Below, one piece after another: positions 41,301-53,300 of a stretch of 64,000 bases of DNA. Under the pieces are notes generated by a model, which did not search any database, was not told the origin of the DNA, and saw only the letters and a program-made list of their open reading frames with translations. The stretch comes from Talpa occidentalis (Eukaryota; Chordata; Mammalia; Eulipotyphla; Talpidae), in the NCBI RefSeq assembly GCF_014898055.3, contig NW_023601433.1:70911683-70975682 (forward strand). The letters are read 5' to 3'. The stretch's first letter is position 1; each line of letters begins with the position of its first letter. The translations under genes were made by a program, and so were the position numbers.

Positions 41301-44300
41301 AATTTATATTCTTAATATAGGGGAGCCAAATAAGACATCAGTGTAAAAAAATTAATAACAGTACAAAACAGAAAACAAAAATGGACAATTATAAATCAGA
41401 GACATCTGCAGGGGAGGAGGAGGGAGAGGGATCAGTGGGAGGGAGGGAGGAGCACAGGGGACTGAGGTGATGTGCACGGGTGCATTGGTGAAGGACACTC
41501 TATGGGGACTACACCTGAGGGGGTGGGGGGAAGCAAATATTGTTTAAAAATGAACAATGATGTAAAAAAATAAAAAATTGATATAAAAAAATAAATAAAA
41601 GAAAAAAATTATATTCTTAGATAATGTCTTTAAATCATCAAATATATCATGTATGAGCTACTTGTGGACAGGGCTTATACTTTATCCCATGCTTTGCACA
41701 CAGAATACATCCAATAATATGTTTTCAGTTTTTGCTCTACCCTGTTATAGTCTATATATCATTAACTTAAACAAATAAACTTTTATGTCTTCTTTGAATG
41801 ACTTCCTGAAGATATAATGAGATACTTTTTTTGTTTTGAATTTAGATTTGTTATTTAAATAGGTAGCCACTTTTAACGGTAGTTTCTCCATTTTTCCCCT
41901 TAACTATGTAAAGGACTATATAATTAAAGCCCTGTAACAAATAGATACTCCTAAATGAGTATATGTTGTCAGATAATTATTATTGTGATTTAGGAGTTAG
42001 TTACTCTCTTTGACCAAACTTGAAATACAAGCTTTCGTTTGTCTTTGTTATGATTTGCACATTTATAAACAACTAGCTTTTGGTTGCTACATATTTATTA
42101 TATAAACTATAAAGTTTTTATATCTTTTTGATTTTTATTTTAAAATTTTTGCTTATAGTAATTTTTGTTATAAAAGTGTTATACACTGAATGTAATTTTT
42201 TTTTTTATAGAGGCATGTTTTATTTATTTATTTATTTGTTTGTTTGTTTGTTTATACATGCATTGGGTACAGTCAGAAGCGCGGGAGGGTGAGAAAATTC
42301 ACCAGAGCCAGAGCGGGGAGCAGAGCAGGCAGAAGGACCGAAGTACACTGCTGAGGGGAGCAGCGGGCGGCAGGAGAGGTCTGCGCGCCATGTGGGACCC
42401 TCCTCCGGTGGCCGGGGAGCTGCCGGGGATCGAACCGGCGCGGCAGAGGCCGCAGGCAGCTTCGCAACCCAGCGCTCAACCGCTGCGCCACCGGGGAGGC
42501 CCTGAATGTAAAATTTTTTAATACAAATAAGGGAAAAGGAAAGCAAAAATAACTTGCATAGTTATTTTACTATCTAGAGATATATTATCTTTTACCATTT
42601 TGATATATATCCTTCTGCTCTACTTATGTATATAAATGCTTATTTTTCAGAAATTGTTTGGACTAAATTGTGCTAATTGTTTGTCTTTAAGTTGCTGTTT
42701 TTTTCCTATTTTATAGGTCATGAAACTTTTATCATAACATTTTTTAATACTCTGCAATATAATTTTAAGGGCTGTAGCAATAAATTATCCTGCTGTGTAT
42801 GTTATCATAATTATTTAGCAAAGGAGCTGTCATAAAAATTACACATTCCACTTTTTCATTATGAAGAAAATTACTTACAGCATTGCTTCTGTTACCAGAA
42901 GACCGGAGTTCGGGTTACCTGTCACCACCTAATGCCAATAAAGTAGAGACAGGAATTGAACCTTTCTTAAGTGTCCTTTAATCACACCAACTGGCAGTCT
43001 GCCTTAACATTTCATTTCCAGCTGCCTTTTTATAGTGAGTTGAACAAAGAGAGCTCAGCAGTAAGCAGGCCTTCACTACTGCCAAGAGATTATCATGTCC
43101 AGACCCCCGCCCTCCACCCCAGCTCCTTATTGTCCTCCTGGACTCCTGGCCTCAATCTCTTCACACTGTGCTGAGGCTGGTCTTCAGACAGCACTGGCTC
43201 CCCACTCTCCTCCAGACCTGTCGTCCTTGGGCTGGAAAATTAACTCAGAGCAGACAGGCCATAAACAATATGTGTGTGCAGATTTCCTACTATACCAGGT
43301 TAGTGTCTCATCCAATCTCCTCCCCTTCCCTGGCCCCTATTATTTCTATAATTTGAATTTTTTTAATAAAAAGGTATAAGATATAGTAGAAACATGTATG
43401 AAGACTGATTTTTTTTTAAGATTTAATTTATTTGTGTATACGAGAGCTGGGGTGTAGGCCAGAGGTGGGGGAAAAGGTGGGAGGATTCACCAGAGACATA
43501 GTGAGGAGCAGAACTGGCGGATTGACTGAAATTCACTGCTGAGGGGAGCAGTGGGCAAGACAGGAAAGGTCTGCTGTGCCTTGGGGGCTAGCTCTCTGGC
43601 CAAGGGTTGAACTCTTGCTGCAATGGCTGCGGATAGTTTCACAGTGCTGAGACTTAACCCCTTGCATTACAAGGGAGGCCCTATGAAGACTGATCTTGGA
43701 AGAAATTGATGTGTTAAAAATTATAGAGGTGGGAAGTGTGTATTTTTTTTTAAAAGGTTTATTTATTTATGCATACAGGCCAGAGATGCCGGGGGGTGAG
43801 AGGATTCACCAGAGACAGAGTGGGGAACACAACAGGCAGACTGACTGAAATACACTGCTGAGGGGAACAGTAGGCACGACTGGAGAGGTCTGCTTTGCCA
43901 TGTGTGTTGCTCTCTGGCCGGCCGGGTATTGAACTCATGCTGCAGAAGCTGCGGATTGCTTCGTGGTGCAGTGCTTAACCCCTTGTGCTATCAGAGAGGC
44001 CCAGGGAAATGCGTATTTTATCTTGTATTCTTTTTCTATCACTGTACACAGTGTTTGGCTTCATTTATTTATTTTTTTGCAACAGTGGTTGTCTTTATTT
44101 AAAGTTCCTTTTTACTTTTCTTTTAAGAGATTGAAATTTAGTCCAAGAGGAGTTATATTTATTACTGTTGCAATTTTGTTAAGCAGAGTAAACATTAGCT
44201 TTGTATTTTATGCCAGTCAGTTTTGACTTCTCACACTCTTTGGCTTAAAATACTTTATAGTTGCATAATACAATTATTTTATATTTAAATATATTGATTT

Positions 44301-47300
44301 TTCAATGTCATTTGCCATTTATTTTGGTTCATATACAGCATGTTTGCTAATTATTGTCTTTTATTTATTGAAGCGTAATATACTGTTATTGAAATATAAA
44401 ATCACATGATTTAAAAAATAGCAACTAACAGTCATAGCTTTTGTTTCTTAAGATAGAGATCAGTAAATTATTATTTGAACTGTTAATGAAATATTTAAAA
44501 ATCACAATTAGTGTAGCTAAGCTGATTTATACCCTTATATTATCAATTGCATTTTCCAAGTCATCTATATTTAATGTATGTTTCCAATAGGTTCATTCCA
44601 GCCAACAAATGAGATGATGCTCAAGTTCTATAGTTTCTATAAGCAGGCAACAGAAGGACCCTGTAAATTTTCAAGGCCTGGATTCTGGGATCCTATTGGA
44701 AGATATAAATGGTAATTTTATACAGAAAACAATGAAAGAAAGTTTATCTTAATGACATAATTATATCACTATTGTTTATGTAGTTATGTGTTATTCTGTG
44801 CATAAAGTGTTCTAGGTACCATATACAATTTTTTTTAAAGATTTATTTATTTATTTATACAAGCACCAGGTACAGTCAGAAGCGAGGGAGGGTGAGAGAA
44901 TTTACCAGAGCCAGAGTGGGGAACAGAACAGGCAGACTGATGAAATACACTGCTGAGGGGAGCAGCAGGTGCGGCAGGAGAGGTCTGCACGCCATGTGGG
45001 ACCGTTGCTGGCGGCTGGGGATTGAACCGGCACTGCAGAGGCTGCAGGAAGCTTCTCAGCCCAGTGCTCAACTGCTGCGCCACTGGAGAGGCCTGGTACC
45101 ATATACAATTTATCCTCTATGTGCTCTTAACACAATTTCACACAAATAGGGAAATCTTGGGGAAAAGAGGAAAATGATAAAACTAAAAGGGGTAAGTGCA
45201 TCACAGATAAAAAAAAAAATTCAGTTACTTTTTTCCTTTTATGGAGTTTTTTCTTTTTCTTTTTATGTGAAGAGCAGCTCCCAAACTAAGTTAAACTCCT
45301 CTTCCTCTTTATAATGACTCTTGCTTATCAAGTGACATTGTTTATTTGAGAGTAAGACAATAAGTAACTAGGAATATGGTACAGCCATATTAACTTTTTA
45401 GATAAGCCTTCACTCTTGTCCCACTGTAGTTGAATAGAAATTTGATTTTTAATATGCTTAAAAGAATCAAAGTATCAGACCTCCCCAGTGGCGCAGTGGT
45501 TGAGCGCTGGGTTGTGAAGCTGCCCTCAGCCTCTGCGGCACCGGTTTGATCCCCGGGCTGCTCCCCGGCCACCAGAGGAGGGTCCTGCATGGCGCGCAGA
45601 CCTCTCCTGCTGCCCACTGCTCCCCTCAGCAGTGTACTTCGGTCCTTCTGCCTGCTCTGTTCCCCGCTCTGGCTCTGGTGAATTCTCTCACCCTCCCACG
45701 CTTCTGACTGTACCCAGTGTTTGTATGAATAAATAAATAAATCTTAAAAAAAAAATGCAATTTAAAAAAAAAAGAATCAAAGTATCTAGGGATATGCCTT
45801 TGAATTTTTTATTTATTCTTATTTTATTTTTTATTTTTTTTTTAAAGATTCATCCATCTATGTATATGAGCTGGGACACAGGCCAGAGGATTGGGGGGGA
45901 TGTTTGGGGGGGGTTTTGGGGGGCAGGGTGGGCAGAGGATCCACCAGAGACAGAGCAGGGAACAGAACAGGCAGACCAACTGAAGCACATTGCTGAGGGG
46001 AGCAGCAGGCGAGTCAGGAGAGCACCTCATGCGGGCCGCTCCCTGGCTGGCTGGGGATCGAACTTGTGCTGCAGAAGCTGTAGATTTCCTCATAGGCCAT
46101 GTCTCAATCCCTTGTGCCACCAGGGAGGCCTGCCTTTGAAATTTTTATAATGAACATTTGAAGACTATTGAAGACTTTGCAAATGTCTAACCAATTTCAA
46201 TTTTAGATTGTGCTTTTATAAATTATGCCAACATTTTGATGGCTAAATTTCGTCATCCTGAGTTGAAAGTGCTTTAAACTCTTTTGAAGATTTCTTAATA
46301 CTGTACTTTCCTCTAAGATTTTTATGAGTAGTCATAAAACAATAGATTAAGAATAAATGGCCCTATGCTATTAAACCTGTTTTAAGAAAATTTATTTACC
46401 TTATGATTTCCCCCCAGAACTCCTTATTGATAGAGTTAAACTGCTTCTGGAAAAATGTATAAAAAGAGAAGTTTTATTTATTTTATTTTATTTTTTTGAT
46501 TTATTTATACAAAAACTGGGGTACCAGCCATAGGCGCGGGAGAGTGAGAGAATTCACCAAGACAGAGCGGGAGCAGAACAGGCAGACTGACTGAAACACA
46601 CTGCTGAGGGGAGCAATGGGTGAGACAGGAGAGGTCTGTTGCGCCATGTGGGTTAGCTCCCTGACTGGCTGGGATCAAACCCGCACTGCAGAGGCTGCGG
46701 ACAGCTTCACAGTGCTGTGCTCAACCCTCTGCACCACCGGGGAGGCCCCATATTTTTTATTTTGAAGATTTATTTTATTTATTTATGGTGGGGTGTAGGC
46801 CAGACGTGCAGGGGGGTGAGCAGATTCACCAGAGACAGAGTGGGGAGCAGAACAGTGGACTGACTGAAATACATTGCTGAGGGGAGCAGCTGGAGAGACA
46901 GGAGAGGTCTGCTGTGCCATGTGGGTTAGCTCCCTGGCAGGGATCTAACTCATGCTGCAGTGGCTTCCTTTGCTTCATGGTGCTGAGATTTAACCCCTTG
47001 TGCCACCAAGGAAGCCCAAAAGAGAAGTTTTAAATACAAAAGTATTTAAACCTAAAAATGTTTACCAGTTTTTTTACTATAGTATTTTAATTCGAGCCCG
47101 TTGCATAATGTGGATTTAAGTAGAACCTATTATAAATTAATAACACTATAGTATCAACTATAAATTGTATTCTGAACAGTGGAGAATCAGGTCTCTTTTT
47201 GTGGTTATTTTTACATTTTCATTTCTAGGGATGCTTGGAGTTCATTGGGTGATATGACCAAAGAGGAAGCCATGATTGCATATGTTGAAGAAATGAAAAA

Positions 47301-50300
47301 GGTAGGGAATGTAAATTCCAGTAAAATATAACAATATTCAGAGCAGTGCTAATCTAATGTTCTATCATGTGTAAATTAGCTGCTTAGTTTTAAGGAACAA
47401 GAAGATTGTAATATGTTAGAACATAATATCTAGATTATTGAGTTTATTAGGACTTTGTCTTATCAAAGTTAATCTTAGGGTATTTTTTCCTTAAGATATA
47501 TCACATTTTGGTGATATAATAGCTTACTGTTGTTTTTTCTCTCATATCTTTTTCTATAGTTGACTTATGAGGAAAGTGCAGAAACAGAAATCTTTTTTCT
47601 TTTTTTTAAAGATTTTTATTTATTTATTTTGCATAGAAGAACTGGGGTGTAGGCCAGAGGCATGGGGGTGTGAGAGGATTCACCAGAGAGTGGGGACAGA
47701 ACAGACAGATCTACTGAAATACACTGCTGAGGGGAGCAGCTGGTAAGCTAGGAGAGGTCTGCTGTACCATATGTGGGTTAGCTCCCTGACTGGGCATTGA
47801 ACTCAGAACAGGGAATTGAGTTCAGGCCATTGGTGGTGACAGTGCAGAGACTTAATCCCTAGGCTATCAGGGAAGTCCAGAAACAGAAATCTTTTTAAGT
47901 GTTAATGTTCCTTAGGAGTCTGGGAAGTATCTGGGCTGCTTTTAAACTTTTTAGTTTGTAGAAATATTTAATAAGACTGCCTTGTTATAACAGTATTCTT
48001 ATACACATTTTTGTCCCACAAATTGAGATGTTCTCATCACTGGACTTCTTAGTACAAGCATTTTCTTGTTTATGCAAAGATTCTTCAGGATCAGAATAAG
48101 ATCAGGATTTGTATTTCCTCTGGTAACTGCTTTGGAGAACATTCCTTGTTAATATGCTCTTTTAAGTCTGTTCAAAATATTATTTGGTAGAGCATGGTTA
48201 TAAAGAAATTAATAGATTTTAAAGATGACATTAGTTCCTTTTTAGAAAGGACATTTTTATGTTGGAGATGAATCAGAAGTTGTGAAATTTGGGTCTGTTT
48301 GATTATCTTAAATAAATTACCTTTGAACACAAAGAAAATCTGTGTAAAGGAATAGTTTTGTTGTCAGAAGATTTGGCTGTGTTAATCTCCAGTAATTTTT
48401 GTCTGACAGATTCAGACTAGTTTTTTCTTTTATTGTATGTTTTATTTTATCTTCATTCCTTTTACATGGCTCAAAGTTTTGCCCTTTGCTACACTTTCAC
48501 AATTTTTATTTAGTGGACTTTGTTTATCTGTAATAAAGGGCAGAGTTTAGTTCACTCGGCTAACTATATCAATAACCCAAAAACAAAGAGCCTTTCAAAA
48601 GCAGAGGGGAAAAGGGAATAAAGTCTTTTTAGTTTGACAGCTATTCTTTTTTTCTTTATCTTAAGTATCATAATTTTTAGGACACATTTTTATAATGTGG
48701 CATTGACTTGACACCCTAAGTAAAATTTACCAATTTTCCCATCCAGTTTCATTAATAATGTAGTCACAGTTTAAAGTGGGAGGGGGAGGTGAAACAATGT
48801 TTATAACATTTTTTCCAAAAAAGAACAAAACTGTACTAGTGCCTTTTAGCAGTGTTTAAATGCCTTCAGTGTACCTAAAGAGTTCTGTAGCTACTTAGAG
48901 ATAAAGAATATACCTATTTTGATTTAGACTTTGAAAATTCCATTTCATACATTAAATTCAATAAAGTTTCTGCTAAACAGTTAGAGAGAAATCTAAAAAT
49001 ATTAAGATATCCATACATTGAAATTTTGATTAGTATTTTAAGTTTTTTTTTAATGGTTCAGCTTTATGGATATCAGTAGATAAAATTGCATACTTCTAAA
49101 TAATCATGTAGGACAATACAGTGTCCCCAAAATTTAATTAACTGAATTTAGGACTTTTTCTTTTCTTATTTTTTGCCATCACTATATTGTATACATATAT
49201 TTATTATAGTATTTCGCAAGCTGCATTACAATTTTCTCTTTTTTTATTTATATATATTTTACATCATTGTTCATTTTTATTTTTTATTTTTTTAAGATTT
49301 ATTTTATTTATACAATAGCTGGGGTACAGGCAGGAGGCACAGGAGGGTGAAAGAATTCACCAGAGACAAAGTGGATAGACTGAAATACACTGCTGAGGGG
49401 AGCGGCAGGCGAGACAGTAGAGGTCTGCCGCGCCATGTGGGTATCTTCCCGGCCAGCCAGGAATTGAACCTGTGCTACAGAGGCTGCAGATAGCGTCACA
49501 GCACTGTGCTCAACCTGCTGCACCACTGGGGAGGCCCTCATTGTTCATTTTTAAACAATGTTTGCTTCCCTCCAGCCCCTCAGGTGTAGTCCCCATAGAG
49601 TTTCCTTCACCAATGCACCTGTGCATCATCACCTTAGTCCCCTATGCTCCTCCCTCCCTCCCTCTGATCCCTCTCCTGCCTCCTCTCCTGCAGTATGTCT
49701 CTGATTTATAATTGTTTGTTTTTGTTTTGTTGTGTTTTGTATTGTTAATATTTTTTTCCCTGATGTCTTATTTGGTTCCCCTATATTCCTTCTATAAGTG
49801 AAACCATCTGATATTTTTCTTTTTCCTTCTGACTTATTTCACTGAGCATAATTCCTTCTAGCTCCATCCATGTTGCTGCGAATGGCATTAGTTTATCTTT
49901 TTTTTATTGTATTGTGTATATATACCACATCTTATTGATCCAGTCATCTATTTTGGGGCATTTGGGTTGTTTCCAGGTTTTACCTATTGTAAATAGTGCT
50001 CTAATAAACATAGGGGTACACGTGTTCTTTTGAATCAATATTTTTGTGTCCTTTGGGTAGATCCCTTGGAGTAGAATTGTTGGGACATATGGTACTTCCA
50101 TTTTTAGTAGTTTGAGGAACCTCTAGACAGATTTCCATAGTGGTTGTGTAACAGGGTGGTCCCCAGGAAAGGGGGAGGTTCCAGCTTCCCTGCCCCACCC
50201 AAGGAAGGGTGGAGCTGAGCAGGGAGAGGAGAAGCTGCAGAAGAGACTGAGGAAGGAAGGAAGCAGGATGGAGCCAGGAGACCTGGAGGAGGCGCATGGA

Positions 50301-53300
50301 GCCTAGAGACACGTGAAGAAACTGCGCTTGTCTTTTGGTCGTGGACTGGGTGACACAGATGTGGGTGAGACCCGTGGGGAGGTGACCATGGCAGCTTTTA
50401 TCTTGATGTTGATTTTGCTCTTTTCCTTCCGGGCTTGTCCGGTTGTTTGTGACCCTTTTCTGTGGGTCCCCACTGGAAGATGCTTTAGTCTTGTGGCAGG
50501 CTTTGGGGCCTTGCTTTGGGCCGACCCCATATGGATGGAGTTTTACCCACGAGGGGATGGGTAACTTTGGGTGCTTCATTTAGAAACTAGACTCTTTGCC
50601 TCACCTGTATTGTTTCCTAGTTTTTATTAAAGATCCTTCCCATTAAAGTGTCATATGTTTTGTGTTGATGCGGCGGATGGCAGAACCCATTTAGAATAGG
50701 CAGGTTTGCGGGGTTTGGGCTGACCCTCTCCCTGTCCTACAACAGTTGGACCAGTTTGCAGTCCCACCAGCAATGTAGGAGAGTTCCTTTTTCACCACAT
50801 CCTCACCAACATTTGTTGTTGCTAGTTTTTTTGATATGTGCCATTCTTAATGATTGTGGTTTTAATTTGAATTCCCTGATTATAAGGGATGTTGAACATT
50901 TTTTCATATGCCTGTTGGCTGTTTGCATTTCCTCTTTGGAGAAGTGTCTTTTAAGTTCTTTTGCCAACTACTTCACTGGATTGTTTACTTTGTTCTTGTT
51001 GAGTCCTGTAAGTTCTTTGAATATCTTTGTGTTTAGTCTCATCAGTTGTATAGCATGCCAAGATTTTTTCATAATCAGTGGGGTGTCTCTTTGTTTTGGC
51101 TAATGTCTCTTTTGCTGTATAGAAGCTTTTCAGTTTGATGTAATCCCAGATATTTATCTTTTCCTTGACATTCTTTGCTTTGGGTGATGAATCTTTAAAG
51201 ATGTTACTGACTTGTATGTCTTATAGTGTTTTACCTATATTTTCTTCTATATATTTTATGGTTTCATGTCTTATGCCCAGTTCTTTTATCCATTTTGAGT
51301 TGATTTTTGTGCATGGGGAGAAGTAGTGGTCTGGTTTCCCAGCACCAGTTCAATAAATTGTCCTTGTACCACTGCATATTCTTTGCTCCTTTGTCAAAGA
51401 TTAGTTGTGAATTTAGGACTTTTTCTACTTGCAATAGTTTATTAATGGAAATGGTCATTAAATTATAGTTCACTATAAAGTTTACTATTACTCTTTAAGA
51501 ATTATTCTTATAGTATAAATCTCAAGGATTGAAGGAACTTTATTCATTTATTTTAGTTGTTGTAATGGAGACTGTTTTATAGGAAATTTTTTTTTAAGAT
51601 TTATTTTATTTATTTATGCATACAAGAGCTGGGGGATAGGCCAGAGGGGGTGTGTGTGAGAGAGGAGTCACCAGAGTTAGAATGGGGAACAGAACAGGCA
51701 GATTGACTGAAATACACTGCTGAGGGGTGGAGCGGGCGAGACAGGAGAGGTCTGCTGCACTATATGGGTAGCTCCCTGGCCGGGGAGTGAAGTGGCTGCA
51801 GTGGCTGCCGATAGCTTGATAATGCTGCATCTTAACCTTTGTGCCACCAGGGAGGCCCGGAAAATTGTTTCTCATAATTTATACAGCCTAATGAAATATC
51901 ATTGAGAAGTTGCTAAAATAAAAATTCTTTAAAATTAATAGTATTTTAACTTTTAGCACAAAGAGTAATTAATGTGTTTGGGGAGAAATCTATATTTCTT
52001 TAAATAAATTATTTTTACTCATAATTGGAGGGGGGTATAAAATTCTGTTTTCTGCACAGGCTATCTTATGGGGATTCCCAGGTAATTCAACCAGTACTTG
52101 AATAATGTGCATTATGAAAATTGAATTTTAAGAAAGACCAATGTACTCAACTCTGGCTGCACATTAGAATCAGCACAGGATCTTGTATGAAAAAAAAATA
52201 AAATACACTTGTTCCGGTATAATCCTAGACCAATTATTTCAGGATTTCTAAACAGATGGGACAATCACTGTAATGAAGGGAAGATTAGAATAGGGGCTAT
52301 AAAGAATGGAACCAAATATTACCACTGATGAGGGTCTTGTGCATAGCTGTGAGACCAGGACATTGGCTTTCTCTGGTACTAAAGATTAATTTGTTTTTTA
52401 TTTTTATTTATTTATTTATTTATTTTTTTAGTGAAGTTGATTTGTTTTTAAAGGCTTAACTTGGTACTCCCTGGTGGCACAAGAGGTTAAGATGCAGCAT
52501 TATGAAGCTATCAGTAGCCACCACAGCACAAGTTCAATCCCCGGCCAGGAAGCAACACACATGGCACAGCAGACCTCTCCTGCCTTGCCCACTGCTCCCC
52601 TCAGCAGTGTATTTCAGTCAATCCACCTGTTCTGTTCCCCACTCTGTCTTTGGTGAATCCTCTCACACACACACACACCCCCCTCTGCCCTGCACCCCAG
52701 TTCTTGTATGCATAAATAAAAAAAATAAATCTTAAAAAAAATTAAATAAGGCTTAACTCATGATAACCATCTTTTTAGAAACTTAATTAAATTTCTTAAT
52801 TTAGTGTGGATAATAATATATTTTTCTAGCCATTAGCATACCCAGGATTAGGTATGCCTCCTCAAAATGTCAAAGGCACTTGGCAGACTAGATGAGTATA
52901 TGCTAAGCTTGTCTACTGAAGAGAGAGAAGAGTGCTGGGTTTAGATAGCTTTAAGAGATATACTCAGTTTGGTTACTTGTTTCCCTACTCAAAATGCTCA
53001 GTGAAGCTGCAGAAACTGTCCTTGCTACTGAGCAAGAGTTGCCACAGACTCAGGCTAAACAGGATCTGGAACAAAATCTACCTGTGATGAATCAAGACCA
53101 GAGCTTGAGGATTAGGATGGCACACAAGTCCAGCCAATACAGCAGCTGAAATTGGTGAAGAACCAGTCAGTAAAGCAAACCAGAGCCAGAGTGACAAGAA
53201 TGGAGGGCTGTGTTCAAACTGTGCCTTGAACAGGTCTTTACAGGGATTACTAGTCACTGTCCTGAAACCTAAGAACACCATCAAGAACCCAGCTTCAGAT

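Larger units (their letters stand above)
49162..51407 (-). mobile_element. 5'-truncated L1, reverse, carrying a nested SINE and a solo LTR
   Basis: A 19-bp target duplication TGAATTTAGGACTTTTTCT (49143-49161 and 51408-51426) bounds the insertion. The reverse L1 3' UTR and ORF2 C-terminal text run 49232-51407. About 70 bp of non-L1 sequence lies between the L1 3' end and the left duplication. Coding frames are broken and there is no ORF1. Confidence 0.9.

Noticed and set aside
50001..50579. 192-codon minus-strand open frame
   Set aside because: It crosses the LTR-L1 junction and is a chance fusion of LTR and L1 text.
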